From positions 1 through 63,734 of the forward strand of contig CAJJKN010000009.1 of the NCBI GenBank assembly GCA_905188085.1: DNA of 63,734 nucleotides, read 5' to 3'. Every line of letters starts with the position of its first letter. Position 1 is the stretch's first letter. The notes beneath the pieces are model-generated. The model searched no databases and was not told the origin of the DNA. It worked only from the letters and a program-made list of their open reading frames with translations. Source of the stretch: an uncultured Bacillota bacterium. Lineage in GTDB: Bacteria > Bacillota > Clostridia > Christensenellales > QAND01. Shown here piece after piece: positions 1-8,054 of the stretch. The translations under genes and the position numbers were made by a program.

Positions 1-55
1 CAATCGTCCCGATATTTACATGCGGTTTTGTCCGTTCAAATTTTCCCTTCGCCAT
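1..55 (-). CDS. tuf: Elongation factor Tu, N-terminal fragment (window edge)
   Basis: Only the first 18 codons are inside the window, reading MAKGKFERTKPHVNIGTI, the classic EF-Tu N-terminus just before the GTP-binding P-loop. EF-Tu delivers aminoacyl-tRNA to the ribosome. The ATG follows an AAGGAG ribosome binding site and lies 57 bases after the fusA stop codon, so it is the last seen gene of the rpsL-rpsG-fusA-tuf (str) operon. The spacer contains a small ACTCA-TTG-TGAGT inverted repeat but no convincing terminator, so cotranscription with fusA is inferred. Confidence 0.93.
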   Translation of the reverse strand, partial: MAKGKFERTKPHVNIGTI

Positions 56-111
56 TTTTGTATTCTCCTTTATTAATACTTTTACTCAACTCACAATGAG
101 TATTTTTTCAG

Positions 112-2178
112 TTATGCTTTGTGCGTCACTTTTTCCAGCACAAATTTCGGTGCTTCTTCATAATGAGAGAACTGCATCGTAAACACGCCGCGGCCCTGCG
201 TCGTGCTGCGCAGGTCGGTTGCATATCCGAACATTTCGCTCAACGGCACCATCGCACGGATCACCTGGCCGTTGCCGCGCGCTTCCATCCCTTCGATGCG
301 TCCGCGACGGGCGGTCAAGTTGCCCATAACATCGCCCATGTATTCTTCCGGAATCACAATTTCGGTTTTCATCATGGGTTCCAGCAATACCGGGCCGGCC
401 TTAGCCATACCTTCTTTAAACGCCATAGAACCGGCGATCTTAAATGCCATTTCAGAGGAGTCAACTTCATGGTAAGAACCATCCACAACCGTGGCTCTGA
501 AGTCCATCACTTCGTATCCGGCCAATACACCGCTCTGCGCTGCTTCGCGAATACCCTGGTCAATCGGGGCAATGTATTCTTTCGGAATGCTGCCGCCTAC
601 CGTTGCGTTGACAAATTCATAGCCGGAACCCGGTTCCAACGGCTCGAATTCCACAATACAATGGCCATACTGACCGCGGCCACCGGACTGACGGGCGTAT
701 TTGCTTTCCTGACGCACTTTCTTGGTGATGGCTTCTCTGTAAGAAACCTGCGGATTACCGATGTTGGCTTCCACTTTGAATTCCCTCAGCAAACGGTCTA
801 CGATGATATCCAAATGCAGTTCGCCCATGCCGGCGATGATGGTCTGCCCGGTTTCCTGATCGGTATACGCACGGAACGTCGGGTCCTCTTCTGCCAGTTT
901 GCCCAGCGCAATGGACATCTTTTCCTGTCCGGCTTTGGTCTTGGGCTCAATGGCTACCTGAATAACCGGTTCCGGGAATTCCATGGATTCCAGGATGATT
1001 TCATTGTTTTCATCACACAGCGTATCGCCCGTGGAAGTATCTTTCAAGCCTACGATGGCGGCAATGTCGCCGGCATATACCTGATCGATTTCTTCTCTGT
1101 GGTTTGCGTGCATCTGCATGATACGGCCTACACGTTCGCGCTTTCCTTTGGTGGAGTTGTAAACGTAGCTGCCGGATTTCAGCGTACCGGAGTACACACG
1201 CACATACGCCAGTTTCCCTACAAACGGGTCGGATACAATCTTAAAGGCCAGTGCGGCAAACGGGCCGTTATCGTCCGCTTCGCGTTCCAGCTCGATTTCC
1301 GGATCATCCACATCCGTACCTTTGGCCGGAGGAATATCCAACGGAGACGGCATGAAGTCTACAATCGCATCCAACAGGGCCTGTACACCCTTGTTGCGAT
1401 AGCTCGTGCCGCAACATACCGGCACCAGTTCGCCTGCGATGGTCGCCTTACGAATCGCCGCAATGATCTCATCGCGGGTCAAATCTTCGCCGCCCAAATA
1501 TTTTTCCAACAGCTCTTCGGAAGTTTCCGCCGCCGCCTCAATCAGCGCCATACGATATTCTTCCGCCTGATCTGCCATATCTTCCGGAATTTCTTTCACC
1601 GTCGGATGGCCTTCGTCATCATAGTAAACCGCATTGTTTTCCACCAGGTCCACAATGCCTACAAAGTCCGCTTCCGAACCGATCGGCAGCTGAATCGGAA
1701 CCGGGTTTGCGCCCAGGCGATCCTTCATCATCTGCACTACATTGTAAAAGTCTGCGCCCAAGATATCCATCTTGTTCACATACGCCATGCGCGGTACGCC
1801 GTAGGTTTCCGCCTGGCGCCATACCGTTTCACTCTGGGGTTCCACGCCGCCTTTTGCGCAGAACACCGCCACCGTGCCGTCCAGCACGCGCAGCGAACGT
1901 TCCACTTCTACCGTAAAGTCAACGTGCCCGGGAGTGTCTATGATATTGATCCGTTTTCCCTTCCAAAAACAGGTCGTTGCCGCGGACTGAATCGTAATCC
2001 CGCGTTCCTGCTCCTGAACCATAAAGTCCATGGTGGCTGCGCCTTCATGCACTTCGCCAATCTTATGTGTTTTACCTGTATAGAAGAGAATGCGTTCCGT
2101 AGTGGTGGTCTTGCCGGCGTCAATGTGCGCCATAATCCCGATGTTCCGCGTATTTTCAAGCGAATATTGTCTAGCCAC
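112..2178 (-). CDS. fusA: Elongation factor G
   Basis: Translocation GTPase that moves tRNA and mRNA through the ribosome. The 688-residue product begins VARQYSLENTRNIGIM and carries the P-loop AHIDAGKTTTT, the switch motif DTPGHVDF, the NKMD specificity motif, and the later EF-G domains (GMGELHLDIIVDRL, GSYHEVDSSEMAF). The start chosen is a GTG at 2178: it gives the normal family N-terminus and is preceded by GGAGGG at a good distance. An in-frame upstream start at 2247 would add 23 residues without family similarity and would run through a perfect hairpin. It sits in the str operon between rpsG and tuf. Confidence 0.97.
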   Translation of the reverse strand: MARQYSLENTRNIGIMAHIDAGKTTTTERILFYTGKTHKIGEVHEGAATMDFMVQEQERGITIQSAATTCFWKGKRINIIDTPGHVDFTVEVERSLRVLDGTVAVFCAKGGVEPQSETVWRQAETYGVPRMAYVNKMDILGADFYNVVQMMKDRLGANPVPIQLPIGSEADFVGIVDLVENNAVYYDDEGHPTVKEIPEDMADQAEEYRMALIEAAAETSEELLEKYLGGEDLTRDEIIAAIRKATIAGELVPVCCGTSYRNKGVQALLDAIVDFMPSPLDIPPAKGTDVDDPEIELEREADDNGPFAALAFKIVSDPFVGKLAYVRVYSGTLKSGSYVYNSTKGKRERVGRIMQMHANHREEIDQVYAGDIAAIVGLKDTSTGDTLCDENNEIILESMEFPEPVIQVAIEPKTKAGQEKMSIALGKLAEEDPTFRAYTDQETGQTIIAGMGELHLDIIVDRLLREFKVEANIGNPQVSYREAITKKVRQESKYARQSGGRGQYGHCIVEFEPLEPGSGYEFVNATVGGSIPKEYIAPIDQGIREAAQSGVLAGYEVMDFRATVVDGSYHEVDSSEMAFKIAGSMAFKEGMAKAGPVLLEPMMKTEIVIPEEYMGDVMGNLTARRGRIEGMEARGNGQVIRAMVPLSEMFGYATDLRSTTQGRGVFTMQFSHYEEAPKFVLEKVTHKA

Positions 2179-2220
2179 GCGTTCTCCCTCCTTCCATAGG
2201 AATTGATAAAGAGTGCCAGA

Positions 2221-2241
2221 ATTCCCCCAAGGCGGGGGAAT
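2221..2241 (-). other. Perfect stem-loop in the rpsG-fusA gap
   Basis: ATTCCCCC and GGGGGAAT pair perfectly (8 bp) around a 5-base loop. It is not followed by a T run, so it is not a standard terminator. It lies about 40 bases upstream of the fusA GTG and may affect mRNA stability or relative expression of the two genes. This role is inferred. Confidence 0.5.
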
Positions 2242-2271
2242 AGGCAATCTTCGGTCTTTTTCGTTTCAAAT

Positions 2272-2742
2272 TTACCAGCGATAGTGGGCAAATGCCTTGT
2301 TCGCTTCTGCCATGCGGTGCATGTCTTCGCGACGTTTCACCGTGCTGCCGTTTCCGTTTGCCGCATCCATAATTTCGGAGCTCAAGCGTTCACGCATGGT
2401 CTTCTCGCCTCTCTGGCGAGAGAACATCACCAGCCAGCGGATGGCCAGCGTCTGGCGGCGTTCCGGGCGGATTTCAATCGGCACCTGATAGGTGGCGCCG
2501 CCCACACGGCGGGCTTTTACTTCCAATTGGGGTTTGATATTTTCCATGCATTCGGCGAACACATCCATTGCGTCGCGTCCTGTTTTTTCTTTGATAATGT
2601 CAAGCGCATCATATACACATTTCTGTGCTACGCCGCGTTTTCCGTCCTGCATCACTTGGTTGATCAGCTTTGTGATCACCGTGCTGTTGTAAATCGGATC
2701 GGCCAGCACTTCGCGCTTGGGGATATTCCCACGTCTTGCCAT
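2272..2742 (-). CDS. rpsG: 30S ribosomal protein S7
   Basis: 156-residue S7, the primary binder that nucleates the 30S head and contacts the mRNA exit and E site. The sequence MARRGNIPKREVLADPIYNS and the KRGVAQKCVYDAL and GGATYQVPIEI blocks are typical, and the length is normal for bacteria. The start is an ATG behind GAGGAGG. It lies between rpsL and fusA in the str operon. In Escherichia coli S7 represses its own operon; a perfect 16-base palindrome in the upstream spacer could be related but is not shown to be. Confidence 0.98.
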   Translation of the reverse strand: MARRGNIPKREVLADPIYNSTVITKLINQVMQDGKRGVAQKCVYDALDIIKEKTGRDAMDVFAECMENIKPQLEVKARRVGGATYQVPIEIRPERRQTLAIRWLVMFSRQRGEKTMRERLSSEIMDAANGNGSTVKRREDMHRMAEANKAFAHYRW

Positions 2743-2764
2743 GGTTTTACCTCCTCGTATTTAT

Positions 2765-2780
2765 GCCGCTTTTAAGCGGC
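2765..2780 (-). other. Perfect 16-base palindrome in the rpsL-rpsG gap
   Basis: GCCGCTTTTAAGCGGC is self-complementary, so it can form a tight hairpin in the mRNA about 25 bases before the rpsG start. There is no T run. A translational control or processing role is possible (inference). Confidence 0.45.
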
Positions 2781-2809
2781 CGCTATTCACTTTTTTGTCA
2801 ATTCGGTGT

Positions 2810-3187
2810 TTACGATTTTTTGCCGCGTTTTGCGCCATACAAAGAACGGGACTGCTTGCGGTTTGCAACGCCCGCCGTATCCAGCGCGCCACGGACAATG
2901 TGGTAACGAACACCCGGCAAGTCTTTTACCCTGCCGCCCCTGATCAAAACAGCGGAGTGCTCCTGCAGGTTATGGCCGATGCCAGGAATATAGCATGTAC
3001 CTTCCATGCCATTGGTCAAACGCACACGCGCGATCTTACGCAATGCAGAGTTCGGTTTTTTCGGCGTCATGGTACGAACAGCGGTGCACACGCCACGGCG
3101 CTGCGGACACTGTTTCAAGATCGGAGCATTGGATTTATACTCCACCTTTTTTCTGCCTTTACGCACCAATTGATTGATTGTAGGCAT
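2810..3187 (-). CDS. rpsL: 30S ribosomal protein S12
   Basis: 125-residue S12 of the decoding centre. TPKKPNSALRK (Lys43 and Lys44) and GGRVKDLPGVRYH (Lys88, Asp89) are intact. Changes at these lysines give streptomycin resistance in other bacteria, so the visible sequence is of the sensitive type; Asp89 is the residue that RimO methylthiolates in some species. ATG behind GGAGGATC. It is the first of the str ribosomal genes and is preceded by the L7Ae-like gene, as in Bacillus. Confidence 0.98.
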   Translation of the reverse strand: MPTINQLVRKGRKKVEYKSNAPILKQCPQRRGVCTAVRTMTPKKPNSALRKIARVRLTNGMEGTCYIPGIGHNLQEHSAVLIRGGRVKDLPGVRYHIVRGALDTAGVANRKQSRSLYGAKRGKKS

Positions 3188-3225
3188 TGAGATCCTCCTT
3201 CCCCAAAGGGGTCATAAGTAGCTAT

Positions 3226-3252
3226 AAATCCCTAGCAACCCAGAAGGGATTT
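3226..3252 (-). other. Hairpin between L7Ae-like gene and rpsL
   Basis: AAATCCC and GGGATTT (7 bp) flank a 13-base loop. On the - strand the hairpin directly follows the L7Ae stop codon and has no T run after it. This suggests a processing or stabilising structure rather than a strong terminator. Confidence 0.4.
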
Positions 3253-3500
3253 TACGCAGTTTTGAGTATGCCCACCACAGCGGCCCCCACATTGATCCCG
3301 CATTGTTTCCCCAAATGTTTCATCGAAGAAACCCATTCAAACGGAACCCCTGCCCGGTCCAGTGCAGCGGTCAATTTGTTCTTTAGCGCCGAATCGGCAT
3401 CCTGGGCCAGCATCGCCCGGGCCAATGTGCGCTGTTCCAAGGCGCGCATGACCTGTCTTGTGCCGATAACGCAAGTCTGTGTGTCTAGAATTTGTTGCAT
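3252..3500 (-). CDS. L7Ae-family ribosomal/RNA-binding protein (YbxF type)
   Basis: 82-residue protein from MQQILDTQTCVIGTRQ to GAAVVGILKTA. The glycine-rich VIGTRQVMRALE start and the closing GKQCGINVGAAVVGIL are characteristic of the small bacterial L7Ae/YbxF proteins, which bind kink-turn RNA and associate with the ribosome. Its place between rpoC and rpsL is the conserved Bacillota position. The start at 3500 gives the usual length; an upstream in-frame start at 3557 would add 19 atypical residues. The membrane protein gene at 3565..4359 separates it from rpoC, which is unusual. Confidence 0.85.
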   Translation of the reverse strand: MQQILDTQTCVIGTRQVMRALEQRTLARAMLAQDADSALKNKLTAALDRAGVPFEWVSSMKHLGKQCGINVGAAVVGILKTA

Positions 3501-3564
3501 TTTCCTGTAAAACTCCCTAAAAAACGCCCCTAGACGGACACTAGAATATTCTAGCAAAAGTGAT

Positions 3565-4359
3565 TTAGCGTGTCAACGCTCTTTTGTTCTTGTTTTTCTT
3601 TGTTTTCTTCGGGTTTCCGTGCACCATCTGGTTAAACGTAACCCTTGTATCCACCAGGTCTTCCGGCATCTCCGCAAAAATTGTGGCTTTCATCCAGTTC
3701 ATCCCGCGCACATACCAGTCTTTATCCTTCAGCTTTGCCAGCGCCGGAATGTCCAGAATCTGCAAATACGTCTTGCTGCCGATGTTTTTCAAAATCGTCT
3801 TAACGCCGATATAATACACGCCAAAACTCACCAAACAACAGGCGGCAAAGATCCCAAACGACATCATTCCGCCGCTGACGCCTTCGCCCTTCGGCATGGA
3901 AATGTTGATCAGCGCCGTTGCCACAAACGCCAATATCACACACACAACCATCCATGCCTTGCGAATCCATTTTGCCTTGCGCACGTTTTCCTTGCATGCC
4001 TGGCAGGTGGGAATTTCAATGGCAATTTCTCCGCCGTTGATCTTTTCCCCGCTGTCCACCAGGTCTTTGCGCACGTCCATGCATTTGTTGGTAATCTTCG
4101 CATAGGTCTGGGTCGTTGCCTTGTTCGCATTTTTGCGACACAAGGCACACGTCCCTTCCTCATTTTTTAAATCAATCGGATATTCATCCAGCAGGCCCTG
4201 TTCCAGATAGTAATCTATAACCACCTGTTTTCGCTGCTCATCCGTCAACGATTTATATTCGCATGCGTTGCAGCGCTGCACTTCCTGCTTTGTATATTTG
4301 CAAATGACGGATGCTTTTAAGTCACACCCGTGATCTTCTAGTTCACGAACCAGTGCCAT
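3565..4359 (-). CDS. Unrecognised membrane protein with three CxxC pairs
   Basis: 264 residues. The first 130 are soluble and carry Cys pairs at about 30/33, 71/74 and 119/122 plus single Cys at 12, 20 and 93, a pattern that suggests zinc ribbons. Two hydrophobic stretches follow at about 135-153 and 164-184, then a soluble C-terminal part ending in a very basic tail (NPKKTKKNKNKRALTR). The start ATG is preceded by GGGGGG and lies 25 bases after the rpoC stop. I do not recognise the family. Its place inside the rpoBC-str operon means it is probably cotranscribed with the transcription and translation machinery. Whether the Cys pairs bind metal is inference. Confidence 0.75.
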   Translation of the reverse strand: MALVRELEDHGCDLKASVICKYTKQEVQRCNACEYKSLTDEQRKQVVIDYYLEQGLLDEYPIDLKNEEGTCALCRKNANKATTQTYAKITNKCMDVRKDLVDSGEKINGGEIAIEIPTCQACKENVRKAKWIRKAWMVVCVILAFVATALINISMPKGEGVSGGMMSFGIFAACCLVSFGVYYIGVKTILKNIGSKTYLQILDIPALAKLKDKDWYVRGMNWMKATIFAEMPEDLVDTRVTFNQMVHGNPKKTKKNKNKRALTR

Positions 4360-4384
4360 CTAAGGCCCCCCTATTTTTTCTGTT

Positions 4385-7300
4385 TTACAGATTCAGGTCA
4401 TCCAGGTCCATATCGATAAAACCGTCTCCGTTTGCGTCCATAAACAGCGGCGCATCATCGTCATCGGAATACAACAGATCATTTGTGTAATCCCGCGTAT
4501 TTTCACGCTTAATCTCCAAATCACGATACCGCTTCAAGCCCGTGCCCGCCGGAATCAGCTTGCCGATGATAACGTTTTCTTTCAAGCCCAGCAGCGGGTC
4601 GGTTTTGCCCTTGATCGCAGCTTCGGTCAACACCCTTGTGGTCTCCTGGAAAGAAGCCGCCGACAGGAAGCTGTCCGTGGCCAACGAAGCTTTGGTAATC
4701 CCCAGCAGCACATATTTGGCGCTTGCCGTCTGGTCGCCTTCCTGAATCACGCGTTCGTTTTCCGCTTCAAAACGGTGCACATCCACCATTTCGCCCGGCA
4801 GCAAATCGGTATCTCCCGCGCTTTCGATTTTTACCTTGCGCAGCATTTGACGCACGATTACTTCAATGTGCTTGTCGTTGATTTCCACGCCCTGCAAACG
4901 GTATACCGCCTGCACTTCGCGCGCCAGATAATTCTGTACACCCTTAATGCCCTTGATCTTCAAAATATCATGCGGGTTCACAGGCCCTTCCGTCAGCTCC
5001 TGTCCTGCTTCCAGCACATCGCCTTCGCGCACTTTCAGCCTGGAACCGAACGGAATCAGATAGGTTTCGCTTTCTCCGTCATCGTTTGTCACGATCACTT
5101 CGCGCTTTTTCTTGTTCTCCTGAATGCTCACCTTGCCGGAAATCTCGGTAATCACCGCCAAGCCTTTCGGCTTACGCGCTTCAAACAATTCTTCTACACG
5201 CGGCAAACCTTGGGTAATATCCTCCGCGCTGGCCACGCCGCCGGTATGGAAGGTACGCATCGTCAGCTGTGTACCGGGTTCGCCGATAGACTGTGCCGCG
5301 ATGATCCCCACCGCTTCGCCGATGTTCACCGGCTGTCCGTTTGCAAGGTTCGCGCCGTAGCATTTGCTGCAAACGCCGTGTTTGGCGCGGCAGGTCAATA
5401 CGCTGCGCACCTGCACTTCTTCAATTCCGGCGTCCACAATGGCGTTGGCCGCATCCTGGCTGATCATCTCGTTGGCTTCCACCAACACTTCGCCCGTTTC
5501 CGGATGCACCACCGTTTCCACGCTGGTCCGTCCTACCAAACGGTCTACCAACGGCTCGATGATCTCGTTGCCGTTTTTAATATCGCTTACCGTAATCCCG
5601 CGAATCGGCTCGCCCGCCGCGGCAAAACAGTCGTCCTCGCGCACAATCACGTCCTGTGAAACGTCTACCAGACGGCGGGTCAGATACCCCGAGTCCGCCG
5701 TACGAAGCGCCGTATCCGCCAACCCTTTCCGCGCGCCGTGGCTGGAGATAAAGAATTCCAACACCGTCAAGCCGTCACGGAAGTTTGCGCGAATCGGCAA
5801 TTCGATGATCTTACCGGAAGGATCGGCCATCAAGCCGCGCATGCCCGCCAGCTGACGAATCTGGTTTGTGCTACCACGCGCACCGGACGTTGCCATCATG
5901 TAAATCGGGTTGAATTCATCCAGCCCGTTCATCAAGGCTTCCGTTACCTCTTTGGTCGTGCGGTCCCAAATGCTGATAACCTCTTTTTCGCGTTCTGCAT
6001 TGCTCAATAGCCCGCGGTTATACAGGCTCTGCACTTTGGAAACCTGCTCATCCGCCTTGGCCAGCAGCGCCGGTTTTTCTTTCGGCACCGTCATGTCCGA
6101 AACGCTGACCGTAATGGCGCCTCTTGTGGAATACATAAAGCCCAAACGCTTGATTTCATCCAGCATCGTCGCCGTTCTTGTCGTATCATACCGCTGGAAG
6201 CAGCGTTCGATGATCTTGGAAAGCTGCTTTTTGTCCACCGTAAATTCGATTTCCAAATCCAGGCAATGCTCTTTGTCCGTCCTGTCCACATACCCCAGGT
6301 TCTGCGGAATGCTCTGGTTCAAAATCACACGGCCCACCGTCGTATCAATCGTCTTTGCAATCGGTTCGCCGTCAAACGTGCCCGTGCGGCGCACTTTCAC
6401 CTTCGCCTGCAAGGACACATAGCCCAATTGATACGCCATAATCGCTTCATCTTCGTCCGCAAAGATAGAGCCTTCGCCCTTTGCGCCAGGCTGAATCAGC
6501 GTCAGATAATACATGCCCATAACCATGTCCTGCGTCGGGGAAACAACCGGTTTCCCGTCCTGGGGTTTCAGCATGTTGTTTACAGACAACATCAAAAATC
6601 TTGCTTCCGCCTGTGCTTCCACAGACAGCGGAATATGCACGGCCATCTGGTCGCCGTCAAAGTCCGCGTTGTAGGCCGTACACACCAGCGGGTGAATCTT
6701 CAGCGCGCGGCCTTCCACCAGCACCGGCTCAAAAGCCTGAATGCCCAGCCTGTGCAGCGTGGGAGCGCGGTTCAAAAGCACCGGATGTTCTTTGATGATA
6801 TCTTCCAATACATCCCACACCCTGCTGTCAGAACGTTCCACCAGTTTTTTCGCCTGGCGCACGTTGTGGCTGTGGTTTTCCTGCACCAGTTTTTTCAATA
6901 CAAACGGCTTAAACAGTTCCAGCGCCATTTCCTTCGGCAACCCGCATTGATACATTTTCAGCTCCGGGCCAACCACGATTACGCTACGGCCGGAATAATC
7001 AACACGCTTGCCCAGCAGGTTCTGGCGAAAACGGCCCTGTTTGCCTCGCAGCAAATCGGAAAGCGATTTCAGCGGCCGGTTGCCCGGGCCTGTCACCGGC
7101 CGTCCTCTGCGACCGTTGTCGATCAAAGCGTCTACTGCCTCTTGCAGCATGCGTTTTTCATTGCGCACAATGATGTCCGGCGCTTTGAGTTCCAATAAGC
7201 GTTTCAAACGGTTGTTGCGGTTGATCACCCGGCGATACAAATCGTTCAAGTCGCTGGTGGCAAACCGTCCGCCGTCCAGCTGTACCATCGGGCGCAGTTC

Positions 7301-8011
7301 CGGCGGAATTACCGGCACCACATCCAAAATAATCCATTCCGGTTTGTTGTGGGATTTGCGGAACGCTTCCACAACCTCCAGCCGTTTGATGGCGCGCAGG
7401 CGTTTCTGCCCGGAAAAATCATTGACTTCCTTTTTCAGTTGTTCGCTCGTCGCGTCCAAATCCACTGCTTTGAGCAGTTCTTTTACGCTCTCTGCGCCCA
7501 TGCCGACACGGAACGCGTCTCTTCCGTATTTTTCTTCTGCTTCGCGCAGTTCTTTGTCGTTGATCACCTGCTTATACGTCAGGTTTGTGTTGCCGGGATC
7601 CAGCACCACATACGCCGCAAAATACAATACCCTTTCCAGCGATCTCGGCGACATATCCAGCAGCAAACCCATGCGGCTGGGAATCCCTTTGAAATACCAA
7701 ATATGGCTTACCGGGGCCGCCAGCGTAATGTGGCCCATACGCTCGCGCCGCACCTTTGCCCGGGTGATTTCCACCCCGCACTTATCGCAAACCATGCCCT
7801 TGTAACGCACGCGCTTATATTTTCCGCAGTGGCATTCCCAGTCTTTCGTCGGTCCGAAAATGCGTTCGCAAAACAGCCCGTCCTTTTCCGGCTTCAGTGT
7901 CCGGTAGTTGATGGTTTCCGGCTTTCTCACTTCCCCGTGAGACCAGGTTAAGATCTGTTCCGGAGAAGCCAGGCCAATTTGTATGCTATCAAAGTTGTTG
8001 AGTTCTACCAT
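4385..8011 (-). CDS. rpoC: DNA-directed RNA polymerase subunit beta'
   Basis: 1208-residue catalytic subunit. Visible features: the N-terminal zinc finger (CHCGKYKRVRYKGMVCDKCG), the Mg-binding NADFDGDQMAVH, the bridge helix and trigger loop region (GARGSTNQIRQLAGMRGLM, GEPGTQLTMRTFHTGG) and the second Cys cluster (CRAKHGVCSKCYG). The last 35 residues are acidic and include DANGDGFIDMDL at 4403..4438, which resembles an EF-hand or dockerin calcium loop except for Leu at position 12. That ending is not usual for beta'. The gene follows rpoB by 43 bases. Confidence 0.98.
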   Translation of the reverse strand: MVELNNFDSIQIGLASPEQILTWSHGEVRKPETINYRTLKPEKDGLFCERIFGPTKDWECHCGKYKRVRYKGMVCDKCGVEITRAKVRRERMGHITLAAPVSHIWYFKGIPSRMGLLLDMSPRSLERVLYFAAYVVLDPGNTNLTYKQVINDKELREAEEKYGRDAFRVGMGAESVKELLKAVDLDATSEQLKKEVNDFSGQKRLRAIKRLEVVEAFRKSHNKPEWIILDVVPVIPPELRPMVQLDGGRFATSDLNDLYRRVINRNNRLKRLLELKAPDIIVRNEKRMLQEAVDALIDNGRRGRPVTGPGNRPLKSLSDLLRGKQGRFRQNLLGKRVDYSGRSVIVVGPELKMYQCGLPKEMALELFKPFVLKKLVQENHSHNVRQAKKLVERSDSRVWDVLEDIIKEHPVLLNRAPTLHRLGIQAFEPVLVEGRALKIHPLVCTAYNADFDGDQMAVHIPLSVEAQAEARFLMLSVNNMLKPQDGKPVVSPTQDMVMGMYYLTLIQPGAKGEGSIFADEDEAIMAYQLGYVSLQAKVKVRRTGTFDGEPIAKTIDTTVGRVILNQSIPQNLGYVDRTDKEHCLDLEIEFTVDKKQLSKIIERCFQRYDTTRTATMLDEIKRLGFMYSTRGAITVSVSDMTVPKEKPALLAKADEQVSKVQSLYNRGLLSNAEREKEVISIWDRTTKEVTEALMNGLDEFNPIYMMATSGARGSTNQIRQLAGMRGLMADPSGKIIELPIRANFRDGLTVLEFFISSHGARKGLADTALRTADSGYLTRRLVDVSQDVIVREDDCFAAAGEPIRGITVSDIKNGNEIIEPLVDRLVGRTSVETVVHPETGEVLVEANEMISQDAANAIVDAGIEEVQVRSVLTCRAKHGVCSKCYGANLANGQPVNIGEAVGIIAAQSIGEPGTQLTMRTFHTGGVASAEDITQGLPRVEELFEARKPKGLAVITEISGKVSIQENKKKREVIVTNDDGESETYLIPFGSRLKVREGDVLEAGQELTEGPVNPHDILKIKGIKGVQNYLAREVQAVYRLQGVEINDKHIEVIVRQMLRKVKIESAGDTDLLPGEMVDVHRFEAENERVIQEGDQTASAKYVLLGITKASLATDSFLSAASFQETTRVLTEAAIKGKTDPLLGLKENVIIGKLIPAGTGLKRYRDLEIKRENTRDYTNDLLYSDDDDAPLFMDANGDGFIDMDLDDLNL

Positions 8012-8054
8012 GAAGCGCCAACCTCCAAATCTATCCTAAACAGTACAAAACAGC

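Noticed and set aside
121..2199. Long + strand open frame (692 codons) opposite fusA
   Set aside because: Antisense to a certain EF-G gene; protein is rich in His, Arg and Phe with no family pattern, an effect of codon bias in the real gene.
2179..2247. Longer N-terminus for EF-G
   Set aside because: The extra 23 residues do not match EF-G and the region holds a hairpin and the ribosome binding site for the GTG start.
3501..3557. Longer N-terminus for the L7Ae-like protein
   Set aside because: Adds 19 residues unlike the family; the start at 3500 gives the normal 82-residue length.
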